Assembly: GCF_028737315.1 (NCBI RefSeq)
Contig: NZ_JAQZAO010000003.1
Coordinates: 124,001 to 188,000, forward strand
Length of the DNA: 64,000 bases
Direction: 5' to 3'
From: Actinomycetospora lemnae
GTDB taxonomy: Bacteria; Actinomycetota; Actinomycetes; Mycobacteriales; Pseudonocardiaceae
Made by a program: the position numbers and the translations under genes. This document shows, one piece after another, positions 8,469-20,036 of the stretch. Below the pieces are notes generated by a model. It saw only the letters and a program-made list of their open reading frames with translations, was not told the DNA's origin and ran no database searches. Numbering within the stretch: the first letter of the stretch is position 1; every line of letters starts with the position of its first letter.

Positions 8469-9689
8469 ATGCCCGGTGCCCGACGCCTCCCCGTCCTCGC
8501 CGCCGCCGCGACGCTCGTGACCGCCCTGGCGCTGGCCGCCTGCGGCGAGCCGGCGCCCGGCCCCGCCCCGACGTCGGGCGGGCGCTCCGCCGCCCCCTCG
8601 GCCGCCCCCTCCGCCGCCGGACCGGAGGCGGCGCCGGGGACCGCGCCCGACCCCGCCGCGAGCTGCGTCCAGGGCACCCTCGACCGGCTCGACACGCGGC
8701 AGCGCGCCGCGCAGCTGATCATGGCCGGGGTGCCGGCGGACGGGCTGACCGCGGACGGGCGCGAGGCCCTGGCCGCCGGCGCGGGCGGGGTGATCCTCAC
8801 CGACGCGGCGGGCGGGGAGGCCTCGGCCGCCCAGGTCGCGGCGACCACGCGTGAGGTGCAGGACGCTGCGCGCGTGCCGGTGACGATCGCGACCGACCAG
8901 GAGGGCGGCAAGGTCCAGGACCTGGCGGGGGCCGGGTTCACGCGCATCCCGTCCGCGTCGGTGCAGGGCCGCGACGTCGCCGGCCTGCGGTCCGACGCCG
9001 AGAGCTGGGCCCGCGAGATGGCCGAGGCCGGGGTGACGCTCGACCTCGCGCCCGTCGCCGACGTCGTCGACCCCGCCCTCGGTGACGCCAACGAGCCCGT
9101 CGGCGCGCTCGACCGCGGGTTCGGCACCGACCCGGCGCGCGTCGGGCGGGCGGTCGCGGCGTTCGTCGAGGGGATGGACGCGGGCGGCGTCGACAGCACC
9201 CTCAAGCACTTCCCGGGCCTGGGGCGCGTGCGCGAGAACACCGACTTCGCCGGCGCCGCGGACACGCGCACCACGGTCGACGACCCGGGACTCGCCTCGT
9301 TCCGCGCCGGGATCGCGGCCGGTGCGCCCGTGGTGATGATGTCCTCGGCGGTCTACGCCCGCATCGACCCCGACGAGCGCGCCCTGTTCTCCCGCACGGT
9401 CGTCACCGACCTGCTGCGGGGGCGGCTCGGCTTCGACGGCGTCGTGACCACCGACGACGTCGGCGCCGCCCGGGCGGTCGCCGACGTGCCCGTGGGCCAG
9501 CGGGCCGTGCGTTTCGTCGCCGCCGGCGGCGACCAGGTGCTCACCATCGAGCCCGACGACGTCGGGCCCATGGTCGACGCGCTGGTCGACGAGGCCGCCG
9601 ACCCGGCCTTCGCCGCGCGCATCGACGAGAGCGCCCGGCGGGTCCTGGCCCTCAAGGCCGACCGCGGCGTCCTGCGCTGCGCCCCCTGA
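8469..9689 (+). CDS. Glycoside hydrolase family 3 lipoprotein (LpqI/NagZ-like)
   Basis: 406 residues. A lipoprotein signal peptide ends in LAAC with Cys25 as the lipidation site, then an Ala/Pro-rich tether to about residue 60, then a GH3 barrel with ATDQEGGKVQD, KHFPGLGR and GFDGVVTTDDVGA, where the nucleophile Asp is expected. NagZ-type enzymes use an Asp-His pair on the loop after KHFPG; here that loop reads RVRENTDF with no His, so the acid/base may differ. Probable role: cell-surface cleavage of N-acetylglucosamine-containing muropeptides. The start ATG is 9 nt after CACAAT. Confidence 0.82.
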   Translation: MPGARRLPVLAAAATLVTALALAACGEPAPGPAPTSGGRSAAPSAAPSAAGPEAAPGTAPDPAASCVQGTLDRLDTRQRAAQLIMAGVPADGLTADGREALAAGAGGVILTDAAGGEASAAQVAATTREVQDAARVPVTIATDQEGGKVQDLAGAGFTRIPSASVQGRDVAGLRSDAESWAREMAEAGVTLDLAPVADVVDPALGDANEPVGALDRGFGTDPARVGRAVAAFVEGMDAGGVDSTLKHFPGLGRVRENTDFAGAADTRTTVDDPGLASFRAGIAAGAPVVMMSSAVYARIDPDERALFSRTVVTDLLRGRLGFDGVVTTDDVGAARAVADVPVGQRAVRFVAAGGDQVLTIEPDDVGPMVDALVDEAADPAFAARIDESARRVLALKADRGVLRCAP

Positions 9690-9756
9690 CCGCCCCCCTC
9701 CTACCGGTGGGTAGCCGGCTCTGCGGCCGTCGGTGGGCCGTGCCAGAGTGACGCCC

Positions 9757-10929
9757 GTGGACCTGACCTACACCGCCGAGGAGGAGCAGTTCCGCGCCGA
9801 GCTGCGGGACTGGCTCGCGGGGAGCATCCCGCCGGAGTGGGCCGAGCCCGGCTTCTGGCGCTCGCTCGACGACGACGAGTCGTTCCGGCTGCGTCGCGAG
9901 TGGGAGGCCGCGAAGACCGCGGCCGGCTTCTCGGGCATCCAGTGGCCGACGGAGTACGGCGGCCGCGGCGGCACGCCGGGCATGAAGGCCATCTACGACG
10001 AGGAGACGGTGCGGGCGCACGCCCCGCAGACCGTCAACGTGCTGGGTCTGACCTTCCTCGCGCCCACCGTCATGGCCATCGGCACGCCGGAGCAGAAGTC
10101 CGAGATCATCGGGCCGATGCTGCGCAACGAGGTCATCTGGTGCCAGGGCTTCTCCGAGCCCGGCGCCGGGTCGGACCTCGCGGCGGTGTCGACGCGGGGC
10201 GTGCGCGACGGCGACGACTTCGTGGTCAACGGCCAGAAGATCTGGACCACCAACGCGATGCACGGCGACAAGATCTTCACGCTCGTGCGCACCGAGCCCG
10301 GCTCGGAGCGGCACAAGGGCCTGTCGATGATGCTGATCGACATGCACCAGCCGGGCGTGGAGGCCCGCCCGCTCAAGCAGATGAGCGGGGCCAGCGAGTT
10401 CGGCGAGGTGTTCTTCACCGACGCGCGCGTCCCCGTGAAGGACTGCCTGGGCGAGATCGGCCAGGGCTGGCGCACGGCGATGCTGCTGCTGTCGTTCGAG
10501 CGCGGCGCCTCGGGCGTCGGGCAGTACACCGAGTTCCGGCGGCAGTACGACGAGATCGTCGAGCAGATGCGCCGCTTCGGGCGCTCGGACGACCCGGTGG
10601 CCCGCCAGAAGATGGCGAACTGCCTGGTCGAGCTCGAGTGCCTGCGCTACCACGCGATGCACATCCTCACGCAGGTCGAGCAGGGCCGGGACCTGGGCGC
10701 CGAGTCCTCGATGACCAAGCTGCAGTGGTCGGAGACGTTCCAGGACCTGTGGGAGGCCTTCGACGACGTCCTCGGCCCCGAGGCGTCGCTCGAGCGCCCG
10801 CGCCCGGACGTCGACCTCACGCCGTACCAGGCCCAGGCCATGTGGTCGCGGTCGGTCACCATCTGGGGCGGCTCGTCCCAGGTCCAGCGCAACATCGTCG
10901 CCGAGCGCGTGCTCGGCCTGCCACGGTAG
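9757..10929 (+). CDS. Acyl-CoA dehydrogenase, FAD-binding partner of a pair
   Basis: 390 residues of acyl-CoA dehydrogenase fold. The helical N-terminus starts MDLTYTAEEEQF. The flavin/substrate loop is WCQGFSEPGAGSDLA with the following KIWTTNA, and the C-terminus reads WGGSSQVQRNIVAERVLGLPR. It belongs to the actinobacterial FadE group that works as alpha2beta2 heterotetramers with a second, divergent subunit (as M. tuberculosis FadE28-FadE29 in sterol side-chain oxidation). The partner gene follows after 25 nt. Which acyl-CoA is oxidised is not visible; no other sterol genes are nearby. Confidence 0.88.
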   Translation: MDLTYTAEEEQFRAELRDWLAGSIPPEWAEPGFWRSLDDDESFRLRREWEAAKTAAGFSGIQWPTEYGGRGGTPGMKAIYDEETVRAHAPQTVNVLGLTFLAPTVMAIGTPEQKSEIIGPMLRNEVIWCQGFSEPGAGSDLAAVSTRGVRDGDDFVVNGQKIWTTNAMHGDKIFTLVRTEPGSERHKGLSMMLIDMHQPGVEARPLKQMSGASEFGEVFFTDARVPVKDCLGEIGQGWRTAMLLLSFERGASGVGQYTEFRRQYDEIVEQMRRFGRSDDPVARQKMANCLVELECLRYHAMHILTQVEQGRDLGAESSMTKLQWSETFQDLWEAFDDVLGPEASLERPRPDVDLTPYQAQAMWSRSVTIWGGSSQVQRNIVAERVLGLPR

Positions 10930-10954
10930 AGAAACGGTAGAGGAGCCCCCGCCC

Positions 10955-12073
10955 GTGTTCTTCGCGCTGACCGAGGACCAGCAGGCGTTCGCCGCCACCG
11001 TCCGCGAGTTCGTCGCCGACCGCTTCGACCTCGACGCCGTGCGCGCCGTCGTCGAGGACCCCGACGGCGACGGCCACCCGATGACGCTGTGGAAGGGCCT
11101 CGCCGACCAGGGCGCCCTCGCCGTGCTCGTGCCCGAGGAGCACGACGGCCTGGGCCTCGGGCTGCTCGACGCGCAGGTCGTGGCCCGCGAGCTCGGCGCC
11201 GCCGTCGCGCCCGGGCCCTGGACCACCACCGTGCTCGCCGCCGAGGCCCTGCGCCTCGCCGGCTCGCCCGCCCAGCAGGCCGCCTGGCTGCCGGCCCTCG
11301 CCGCCGGCGAGACCGTCGGCACCGTCGCGCTGCGCGGCGAGGCGGGATCGTGGGACGGGCGCAGCGGGCGCGGCATCACCGTCGACGCCTCCGGCGAGCG
11401 GCTCTCCGGCACGGCCTCGCCCGTCGACTACCCGGCGGTCGCGGGCCTGTTCGTCGTCGCCGCCACCGACGCCGACGGCGCGCCCGGGCTCTACCTGGTC
11501 GAGGCCGGGGCCGAGGGCCTGTCGGTGCGCGACCAGCGCACCTACGACGGCACCGCCCGGGTCGGTGCGGTCGAGCTCGCCGACACCCCGGGCGAACTGC
11601 TCACGGGCGGGACGCTCTCCGGCGGCGAGGCCGTCGGCGCGGTGACCGCCCGGGGCGCCGTGCTCACGGCGGCGGACCTCGTGGGTGTCGCCCGCGAGGC
11701 GCTCACCCGCACCGTCGACTACGACCGCGACCGCAAGCAGTTCGGCGCGCCGGTCGGGTCGTTCCAGGCGATCAAGCACACGATGGCCGACCTGCACGTC
11801 GGCGTGACGATGGCCGAGCACGCGGTGCTCTTCGCCGCGCACGCGCTGGACACGGACGACCCCGGCGCGGACATCGCGGTCGCCGTGGCCAAGGCGAAGG
11901 CGTCGGACGCGGCGTGGGCGGCCACCGGCGCGATGATCCAGTTCTTCGGCGGCATCGGCTTCACCTGGGAGCACGAGGCGCACTTCTTCTACAAGCGCGC
12001 CCGCCGCCGGGCCCCGTTGTTCGGATCCGCCGACGAGCACCGCGAGCGGCTGGCGGCGCTCACCATCGACTGA
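10955..12073 (+). CDS. Acyl-CoA dehydrogenase-like partner subunit
   Basis: 372 residues with the acyl-CoA dehydrogenase fold but a degenerate flavin-binding middle: where the upstream protein has GFSEPGAGSD, this one has only VALRGEAG. The C-terminal half keeps YDRDRKQFGAPVGSFQAIKH and FFGGIGFTWEHEAHFFYKRA. This fits the second subunit of a heteromeric dehydrogenase rather than an independent homotetramer. It follows the first subunit in an operon. GTG start at 10955 after a GAGG-type site. Confidence 0.85.
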   Translation: MFFALTEDQQAFAATVREFVADRFDLDAVRAVVEDPDGDGHPMTLWKGLADQGALAVLVPEEHDGLGLGLLDAQVVARELGAAVAPGPWTTTVLAAEALRLAGSPAQQAAWLPALAAGETVGTVALRGEAGSWDGRSGRGITVDASGERLSGTASPVDYPAVAGLFVVAATDADGAPGLYLVEAGAEGLSVRDQRTYDGTARVGAVELADTPGELLTGGTLSGGEAVGAVTARGAVLTAADLVGVAREALTRTVDYDRDRKQFGAPVGSFQAIKHTMADLHVGVTMAEHAVLFAAHALDTDDPGADIAVAVAKAKASDAAWAATGAMIQFFGGIGFTWEHEAHFFYKRARRRAPLFGSADEHRERLAALTID

Positions 12074-12103
12074 CACCGACCGAGGCGGTCGGGCCCGGGC
12101 GCG

Positions 12104-12700
12104 CTACCGCGACGGCGCGGGCAGCAACCGCGCCAGGGCCGACCGCGCCACCGCGGTGAGCTCCGCGAGGTCCATCCCGGTCCGGCCGAGCGCCACGACC
12201 CCGAGCTGGGCGGCGAGGACCGCGCGGGCGGTCTCGGCGGCGTCGGCGTCGGGGTCGACGTCGCCCTCGCGCTGTCCCCGCTCGAGCGCCTCGGTGAGGA
12301 GCGCCGTGATCGCGTCGTAGCTGCGGCGGGCCTCGGCCGCGACGTCCGGCGTGCTGGTGGCGAGCTCGGCGGTGCTGTTGGCGAGCAGGCAGCCCCGGCG
12401 GGCGGCGGCCCCGGTCGGGTCGCCGGCCACGCCGAGCACGAACTCGCGCACCATGTCGACCCCGCGGGGCGCGGCCTCCAGACGCTCGCGCAACCCGCGC
12501 AGGTTCGCGTCGTCGTACTCGCGCAGGACCCGCAGGAAGAGCCGGTGCTTGTCCCCGAAGGCCCCGTAGAGGCTGCCCTTGCCCAGCCCGCTCACGCGCA
12601 GCAGGTCGTCCATCGAGGTCGCCGCGTAGCCCCGGTCCCAGAACGCGTCGCGGACGGCGAGGACGACGCGGTCCTCGTCGAACTCCCGGGGGCGCGGCAC
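12104..12700 (-). CDS. TetR family transcriptional regulator
   Basis: 198 residues. The N-terminal helix-turn-helix spans about residues 10-55 (VVLAVRDAFWDRGYAATSMDDLLRVSG, then GKGSLYGAFGDKHRLF), followed by a ligand domain containing GCLLANSTAELA, typical of the YxaF/LmrA-like subgroup with the TetR_C C-terminal fold. The GTG at 12700 is 6 nt after TATCGT (12707-12712, minus strand), giving a leaderless message. It is divergent from an SDR enzyme across a spacer with three related palindromes, so it very likely represses both itself and the SDR gene. Confidence 0.9.
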   Translation of the reverse strand: MPRPREFDEDRVVLAVRDAFWDRGYAATSMDDLLRVSGLGKGSLYGAFGDKHRLFLRVLREYDDANLRGLRERLEAAPRGVDMVREFVLGVAGDPTGAAARRGCLLANSTAELATSTPDVAAEARRSYDAITALLTEALERGQREGDVDPDADAAETARAVLAAQLGVVALGRTGMDLAELTAVARSALARLLPAPSR

Positions 12701-12715
12701 GCCTCGACGATACGA

Positions 12716-12739
12716 GTTCTGGACCTGTCGGGCCAGAAC
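12716..12739. promoter_or_regulatory. Operator-like palindrome over the TetR gene promoter
   Basis: GTTCTGG (12716-12722) and CCAGAAC (12733-12739) form a perfect 7-bp inverted repeat with a 10-bp spacer. It sits just upstream of the TetR -10 box at 12707-12712. The half-site CTGGAC is shared with the two sites at 12751-12803. Confidence 0.6.
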
Positions 12740-12750
12740 TTCTCCGAAGA

Positions 12751-12803
12751 TGTTGACCGTTCGGTCCAGATCGGCGAGGGTGTTCTGGACGGAACGGTCA
12801 ACA
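12751..12803. promoter_or_regulatory. Two inverted operator-like sites before the SDR gene
   Basis: The 20-mers at 12751-12770 (TGTTGACCGTTCGGTCCAGA) and 12784-12803 are reverse complements at 19 of 20 positions, 13 bp apart. Each contains its own short palindrome (GACCG-TT-CGGTC in the first). Both resemble the 12716-12739 site through CTGGAC. Inference: tandem TetR dimers bind here and repress the SDR gene. Confidence 0.65.
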
Positions 12804-12820
12804 ACTAGGAGGTGGACGGC

Positions 12821-13555
12821 ATGCCCGTCCTCGCGGACAAGGTCGCGGTGGTCACCGGGGGCAGCAGCGGGATCGGGCTCGCGATCGCGCGCGCCTTCCG
12901 CGACGAGGGCGCGACGGTGTTCATCACCGGCCGCCGGAAGGAGGCGCTCGACACCGCGGTCGCCGAGCTCGGCGAGGACGTGACGGCCGTGGTCTGCGAC
13001 GTCGCCGTGCGCGCCGATCTCGAGGCCCTCTACGAGACCGTCCGCGAGCGGGCCGGTCACGTCGACGTCGTGGTCGCCAACGCCGGGATCGGCATCGACG
13101 CCGCGTTCGGCGCGGTGACCGAGGACCAGGTCGACGCCCAGTTCGCCACCAACGTCAGGGGGACGATCTTCACCGTCCAGGAGGCCCTGCCGCTGCTGCG
13201 GTCCGGGGCGTCGGTCATCGTCACCGGCTCGACCGCCGCGACCCGTCCGCAGCCCGGCCTCGAGGTCTACGCGGCGACGAAGGCCGCGGTGCACCACCTC
13301 GTCCGCGGCTGGGCCCACAGCTCGCGCCGGTACGGCTTCCGGGTCAACGTGCTCGCGCCGGGCATGGTCCCGACACCGGGCCTGCTCGACCTCGTCCCCG
13401 CGGAGGTCCGCGCGCAGGCCGAGGAGACGATCCCCCTGGGTCGGCACGGCACCCCCGAGGAGATCGCCGCCGCGGCCACCTTCCTGGCCTCGGACGCCGC
13501 GAGCTACGTCAACGGGTCCGTGCTCGCCGTCGACGGCGGCGTCGCGCAGGTCTGA
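12821..13555 (+). CDS. SDR family NAD(P)-dependent oxidoreductase
   Basis: 244 residues, a classical short-chain dehydrogenase. The cofactor motif is GGSSGIGLAIA (residues about 12-22), an Arg pair in TGRRKEALD suggests NADP(H), then NAGI, the catalytic Ser in VTGSTAA, the YxxxK motif as YAATKAAVHH, and VNVLAPGMV. The ATG at 12821 is chosen over the GTG at 12812 because AGGAGGT (12807-12813) is correctly spaced only for the ATG. It is divergent from and probably controlled by the TetR protein. The substrate is unknown. Confidence 0.9.
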   Translation: MPVLADKVAVVTGGSSGIGLAIARAFRDEGATVFITGRRKEALDTAVAELGEDVTAVVCDVAVRADLEALYETVRERAGHVDVVVANAGIGIDAAFGAVTEDQVDAQFATNVRGTIFTVQEALPLLRSGASVIVTGSTAATRPQPGLEVYAATKAAVHHLVRGWAHSSRRYGFRVNVLAPGMVPTPGLLDLVPAEVRAQAEETIPLGRHGTPEEIAAAATFLASDAASYVNGSVLAVDGGVAQV

Positions 13556-13652
13556 CAGCTCGTGCGGCCCGACCCCTTGTCGTGATCTCGGTCACTCCGG
13601 TGGACTGAGGGTGTCGACGCGACGACGGGTCGGGACTTGCGAGGTGGTCGTC

Positions 13653-15791
13653 ATGGGCGGGAAGGCCGACAACGTGCGGAGAGGTCGGGGCGGGCGTGCG
13701 GAGGAGCTCGCGCCGGACGATCCGGCCGCCGTGCGCTCGGTCGCCGTGGTCGGACCCATGGCCGCGGGCAAGACGACCCTCGTCGAGGAGCTCCTCGCCG
13801 CGACGGGCGCGATCCCGCGGGCCGGCTCGGTCGCCGCGGGCACCACCGTGACGGACCACGACCCCGACGCGCGCCGCCAGCAGCGGTCGGTGGCGCCGTC
13901 CGTCGCGTCGCTGGTCCACCGCGACGTCAAGATCAACCTGATCGACACCCCGGGCTGCCCGGACTTCCTCGGCGAGGTCCGTGCGGGCCTGCGCGCGGCG
14001 GACGCCGTGCTCTTCGTCGTCGGGACCGCGGACGCCGCCGACGGCGTGGCCGCCCCGACGTCGGCGCTGCTCGCCGAGTGCCGCCGCGCCGGCCTGCCCG
14101 CCGTCCTGGTGCTCAGCCGCCTCGACCACGCCCGCGCCGACGTGGACGCCGCGCTCGCCACGTGCCGCGAGGTGGCCGCCGGGTCGGGCGAGGTGCTCGT
14201 CCCCGTGACGCGGTCGGAGCGCGGCGCCGACGGGTCGGTCACCGTCCACCCGCTGCTGGCCGGCGACGACCCCACGGCCGAGGAGACGGACGACCTGCGT
14301 CGCGAGCTCGTCGAGGCCCTCATCGAGCAGAGCGAGGACGAGGCGCTGCTCGACGCGTGGATCGGCGGCGAGCCGGTCGCGCTCGACGCCCTGCGCGCCG
14401 ACCTCGCCACGGCCGTCGCGCGGCGGTCCCTCGTGCCCGTGGCCGGCGTGTGCGCCCCGACCGGCGCCGGGCTGGACGCCCTGCTCGACCTCGTCGTCGA
14501 CGCCGTGCCGCCGCCGACCGCGCACCCGCCGCTGCCCGCGCACGCCCCCGACGGCGCCGGGCACGCCCCCGTCGACCCCGATCCCGACGGCCCGCTGGTC
14601 GCCGAGGTCGTGCACACCGGCACCGACGCGCAGGGCAGCCGCGTCTCGCTCGTGCGCGTGTTCTCCGGACGGCTGCGCCCCGACACCGCCCTGACCGTGT
14701 GCGCCGACCCGCTGCGCATCCCCGCCCCGCGCGACGGCGCCCACGACGCCGACCCGGGCGGCACCGCCGGCGAGGTGCGCACGGGGGCCGAGACCGTGCG
14801 CGTCAACCGGGTCTACGCCCCGCTGGGGGCGACGCTGCGCGAGGTGCCGTGGTGCGTCGCCGGGGACCTCTGCGCGCTGACCCGTCTCGGGCCGGTGGGC
14901 ACCGGCGACACGCTGTGCGGTGCCGAGGACCCCGTCGGGCTCGACGGCTGGGAGCTGCCCGAGGCGCTGCTGCCGGTCGCGGTCACCGCCGACCGCTCGG
15001 CCCAGGACGCCATGGCCCGCGGGCTCGCGCGCCTGGCCGCCACCGAGACCACGCTGCGCGTCGAGCGCAACGAGGACACCCACCAGGTCGTGCTGTGGTG
15101 CACCGGCGAGGCGCACGCCGACGTCGTCCTCGCGCGCCTGCGGGCGTCGGGGGCGAGCGTCGAGGTCACCGACGTCGCCGTCCCCGAGCGCGAGACGGTC
15201 GCCGGGCCCGCCACCGGGCTCGGCCGCCACGTCAAGCAGTCCGGCGGGCACGGGCAGTTCGCCGTGTGCCGGATCGAGATCGAGCCGCTGCCGCGCGGGT
15301 CGGGCGTCGAGTTCGTCGACAAGATCGTCGGCGGCGTGATCCCGCGCGCCTACATCCCGGGCGTCGAGAAGGGTGTGCGCGCCCAGCTCGAGGCCGGGGT
15401 GACGCCGGGGCGCCCGGTGGTGGACGTGCGCGTCACGCTCGTGGACGGCAAGGCCCACAGCGTCGACTCCTCGGACCAGGCGTTCCAGACCGCGGGGTCG
15501 CTCGCGATCAAGGAGGCGGTCGCCGCCGCGGGCACGGTGGTCATGGAGCGGCTCTACGAGGTCGAGGTCACCGTCGACGACGCCCAGCTCGGCGCCGTGC
15601 TCGGCGACCTCGCGTCCCGGCACGGGCGCGTGGTGGGCACCGAGCCGGGCGCGCCCGGCACCACCGTCGTGCGCGCCGAGGTGCCCGAGCAGGCGCTGCT
15701 GCGCTACCCGGTGGACCTGCGGGCGCTGACGTCGGGGACCGCGAGCTTCACGCGCCGCTTCAGCCGCTACGAGCCGGTCGCCAAGGTCTGA
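13653..15791 (+). CDS. Elongation factor G-like protein (EF-G2 type)
   Basis: 712 residues with all EF-G domains: GTPase domain, beta barrel, domain III, domain IV ([24 protein letters not shown]) and C-terminal domain V (GRVVGTE to [10 protein letters not shown]). The P-loop is GPMAAGKT (residues 34-41) and the G3 motif is DTPG (98-101). The guanine-specifying NKxD is replaced by LSRLD, so nucleotide choice or affinity may be altered. This matches the actinobacterial second EF-G (M. tuberculosis FusA2, Rv0120c), whose role is not settled. No rpsL/rpsG neighbours, so it is not the housekeeping copy. Start ATG after GAGG at 13641. Confidence 0.87.
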   Translation: MGGKADNVRRGRGGRAEELAPDDPAAVRSVAVVGPMAAGKTTLVEELLAATGAIPRAGSVAAGTTVTDHDPDARRQQRSVAPSVASLVHRDVKINLIDTPGCPDFLGEVRAGLRAADAVLFVVGTADAADGVAAPTSALLAECRRAGLPAVLVLSRLDHARADVDAALATCREVAAGSGEVLVPVTRSERGADGSVTVHPLLAGDDPTAEETDDLRRELVEALIEQSEDEALLDAWIGGEPVALDALRADLATAVARRSLVPVAGVCAPTGAGLDALLDLVVDAVPPPTAHPPLPAHAPDGAGHAPVDPDPDGPLVAEVVHTGTDAQGSRVSLVRVFSGRLRPDTALTVCADPLRIPAPRDGAHDADPGGTAGEVRTGAETVRVNRVYAPLGATLREVPWCVAGDLCALTRLGPVGTGDTLCGAEDPVGLDGWELPEALLPVAVTADRSAQDAMARGLARLAATETTLRVERNEDTHQVVLWCTGEAHADVVLARLRASGASVEVTDVAVPERETVAGPATGLGRHVKQSGGHGQFAVCRIEIEPLPRGSGVEFVDKIVGGVIPRAYIPGVEKGVRAQLEAGVTPGRPVVDVRVTLVDGKAHSVDSSDQAFQTAGSLAIKEAVAAAGTVVMERLYEVEVTVDDAQLGAVLGDLASRHGRVVGTEPGAPGTTVVRAEVPEQALLRYPVDLRALTSGTASFTRRFSRYEPVAKV

Positions 15792-15862
15792 CCGGCCTCG
15801 TCCCTTCCCCGGTGCCGGTGCGCCTGGCTACGGTCCGGCGCACCGACACCAGGGAGCCCGCG

Positions 15863-17191
15863 ATGACGCAGACCCCACAGAGCCGGTCCACGACCGAGCC
15901 GAGCCCGACCGCCGTGCGGCGGGTGGCGCTGGCGAGCCTCGTCGGCACCACCATCGAGTGGTACGACTTCTTCATCTACGCCAGCGCGGCCGGGCTGGTG
16001 TTCAGCCAGCTGTTCTTCACCGCGCTCGACCCCAGCACGGCGCTGCTCGCCTCCTTCGCGACCATCGGCGTCAGCTTCATCGCGCGCCCGCTGGGCGGGA
16101 TCGTCGCGGGCCACCTCGGCGACAGGCTCGGGCGCAAGGGCATGCTCGTCGCCACCCTGCTGATCATGGGGTTGTCGACGGTGGGTGTCGGCCTCCTGCC
16201 GACCTACGCGGCGATCGGCGTGGCCGCGCCGATCCTGCTGCTGGTGCTGCGCCTGCTGCAGGGCCTGTCGGCCGGCGGCGAGTGGGGCGGCGCGGCGCTC
16301 ATGGCCGTCGAGCACGCCCCACCCGGGCGCCGCGGCTTCTTCGGCACCTACCCGCAGGTGGGCGTGCCGATCGGCCTGATCCTCGCCAACCTCGTGTTCC
16401 TCCTGGTGTCGACGTCGACCAGCCGCGAGCAGTTCCTGGCGTGGGGCTGGCGCATCCCGTTCCTGCTCTCGATCGTGCTGGTGTTCGTCGGGCTGTTCGT
16501 GCGCGCCCGGGTGGACGAGAGCCCGGTGTTCACCCAGCTGCGCGAGCAGCGCGCCCGCCGCTCCGCGCCGATGCTCGCGGTGCTGCGCGACCAGCCGCGT
16601 GCGCTGCTCGTCGCGATCGGCCTGTTCATCGCGAACAACATGATCGGCTACCTGCTCATCGCCTTCATCACCTCGTACGGCACCCGGGTCCTCGGGCTGC
16701 CGAGCTCGACGATGCTCGCGGTCGGGATCGCCGGCGCGGTCGTCTGGGGCGTGGCGATCGTGTGGAGCGGGTCGTGGTCGGACCGGGTGGGCCGGCGCCG
16801 GGTCTACCTCGTCGGGACGATCCTGCTGCTCGTCTGGTCGTTCCCGTTCTTCCTGCTCCTGGACACGGCGTCGCTGCCGTGGATGGTGCTCGCGGTGGCC
16901 GTGCTCGGCGTCGGGCTGGGCCTGACCTACGGCCCGCAGGCCGCCGCCTACGCCGAGCTCTTCCCCGCGCCCGTGCGCTACAGCGGTGCCTCGTTCGCCT
17001 ACGCCGTCGGCGCGGTGCTCGGCGGCGGGTTCGCCCCGCTCGTGGCCCAGGCGCTCATCGGCGCGACGGGGACCTCGCTGTCGGTCTCGGTGTACATGGT
17101 CGTCGTCTGCCTCATCACGCTCGCCGCCGTGCTCGCGCTGCGCGAGGGGGCGGCGGCGGAGCGCGAGGCGTTCGTCGTCGGGAGCCCGTAG
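15863..17191 (+). CDS. MFS transporter, metabolite:H+ symporter (MHS) family
   Basis: 442 residues with 12 predicted membrane helices. The MHS signature is clear: [12 protein letters not shown] at the start of helix 1, [22 protein letters not shown] between helices 2 and 3, and [20 protein letters not shown] in helix 4. The family imports organic acids such as shikimate, alpha-ketoglutarate or proline/betaine with protons; the substrate here cannot be told. The ATG at 15863 follows AGGGAG. It stands alone between the EF-G2 gene and prfB. Confidence 0.88.
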   Translation: MTQTPQSRSTTEPSPTAVRRVALASLVGTTIEWYDFFIYASAAGLVFSQLFFTALDPSTALLASFATIGVSFIARPLGGIVAGHLGDRLGRKGMLVATLLIMGLSTVGVGLLPTYAAIGVAAPILLLVLRLLQGLSAGGEWGGAALMAVEHAPPGRRGFFGTYPQVGVPIGLILANLVFLLVSTSTSREQFLAWGWRIPFLLSIVLVFVGLFVRARVDESPVFTQLREQRARRSAPMLAVLRDQPRALLVAIGLFIANNMIGYLLIAFITSYGTRVLGLPSSTMLAVGIAGAVVWGVAIVWSGSWSDRVGRRRVYLVGTILLLVWSFPFFLLLDTASLPWMVLAVAVLGVGLGLTYGPQAAAYAELFPAPVRYSGASFAYAVGAVLGGGFAPLVAQALIGATGTSLSVSVYMVVVCLITLAAVLALREGAAAEREAFVVGSP

Positions 17192-17244
17192 GGGGCCGGG
17201 CCGCCCCCGCCGCGGCGTGTCGGAGGGCCGGGCCGCGGGGCGAT

Positions 17245-17250
17245 TACGCT
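17245..17250 (+). promoter_or_regulatory. -10 box for prfB, leaderless
   Basis: TACGCT ends 6 nt before the GTG of prfB, which places the transcription start at or next to the start codon. Confidence 0.5.
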
Positions 17251-17256
17251 GGGGGA

Positions 17257-18372
<1,116 letters not shown>

Positions 18373-18416
18373 CGGCACGTCGACACCGCCGCGTCGGGGA
18401 GATCATCACCGCTCAG

Positions 18417-18422
18417 TAGCAT
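18417..18422 (+). promoter_or_regulatory. -10 box for ftsE, leaderless
   Basis: TAGCAT ends 8 nt before the GTG of ftsE. No ribosome site is visible between them. Confidence 0.5.
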
Positions 18423-18430
18423 CCCGGGCC

Positions 18431-19120
<690 letters not shown>

Positions 19121-20017
19121 ATGCTCTTCGTCTGGCGCGAGGCCCTCGTCGGGCTGCGGCGCAACCTGACGATGACCCTCGCGATGGTCATCACCACCGC
19201 GATCTCGCTGGGCCTGCTCGGCGCCGGCCTGCTCGCGGTGCGCACGATCGACCGCACCGAGGACCTCTACTACTCGCTCATCGCCGTCCAGGTCGCCCTC
19301 GACGAGCCGACGAGCGCCGAGGACCCGGACTGCTCGAGCCCCCTGTGCCGCGACCTGCGCGCCGAGCTCGAGGCCGACCCGCTGGTCGCGTCCGTCGACT
19401 ACGAGAGCCGGGAGGCCGCGTTCGCGCGCTTCCAACGGATCTACGCCGGCCAGTCGATCCTCCAGCTCGTGCGCCCGCAGAGCCTGCCGGCGACGCTGCG
19501 GGTGACGATGGCCGACCCGCTGCGGGGCGGCGAGATCGTCGACCGGTTCACCGGCCGGCCGGGGGTGCGCAACGTCGTCGACCAGCGGGCCACGGTCGCC
19601 GACCTCTTCTCGTTCCTCGGCAGCGTGCGCAACGCGACGTTCGGGCTGGCGATCGTGCAGGCCCTCGCCGCGGTGCTGCTGATCTCGAACACCATCCAGC
19701 TCTCGGCGTTCACCCGGCGCACCGAGGTCGGGATCATGCGCCTCGTCGGCGCCACCCGCTGGTACACGCAGGTGCCGTTCCTCATCGAGGCGGTGGTCAC
19801 CGGCGTGGTCGGGGCGGTGCTCGCGACGGCCGGGCTGGTTGCCGGCAAGGTGTTCTTCCTCGACAACCTGCTGTCCGGGAGGCTCCTGGCCAACACGATC
19901 CCGCCGATCGGGATGACCGACGTGCTCGGATACGTTGGACCGGTACTGGTGGTGGTCGGCGCGGTGATCGCCACCGCCACGGGGTACGTGACGTTGAGGC
20001 TCTACGTCAGGTCGTAG
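19121..20017 (+). CDS. ftsX: Cell division protein FtsX
   Basis: 298 residues, the integral membrane partner of FtsE. The first helix is near residues 20-42. A large extracytoplasmic loop (about 45-170, with the Cys pair in [13 protein letters not shown] and the tail [15 protein letters not shown]) follows, then three more helices (about 175-200, 220-250, 270-295). This matches the four-helix FtsX topology, in which the loop binds a peptidoglycan hydrolase. The ATG abuts the ftsE stop, and smpB follows after 19 nt. Confidence 0.95.
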   Translation: MLFVWREALVGLRRNLTMTLAMVITTAISLGLLGAGLLAVRTIDRTEDLYYSLIAVQVALDEPTSAEDPDCSSPLCRDLRAELEADPLVASVDYESREAAFARFQRIYAGQSILQLVRPQSLPATLRVTMADPLRGGEIVDRFTGRPGVRNVVDQRATVADLFSFLGSVRNATFGLAIVQALAAVLLISNTIQLSAFTRRTEVGIMRLVGATRWYTQVPFLIEAVVTGVVGAVLATAGLVAGKVFFLDNLLSGRLLANTIPPIGMTDVLGYVGPVLVVVGAVIATATGYVTLRLYVRS

Positions 20018-20036
20018 GCGCGAGGGAGGTGCTGGG

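Noticed and set aside
9757..12073. Sterol side-chain degradation cluster
   Set aside because: Only the paired dehydrogenase type suggests it; no thiolase, hydratase or KstR-type site is nearby.
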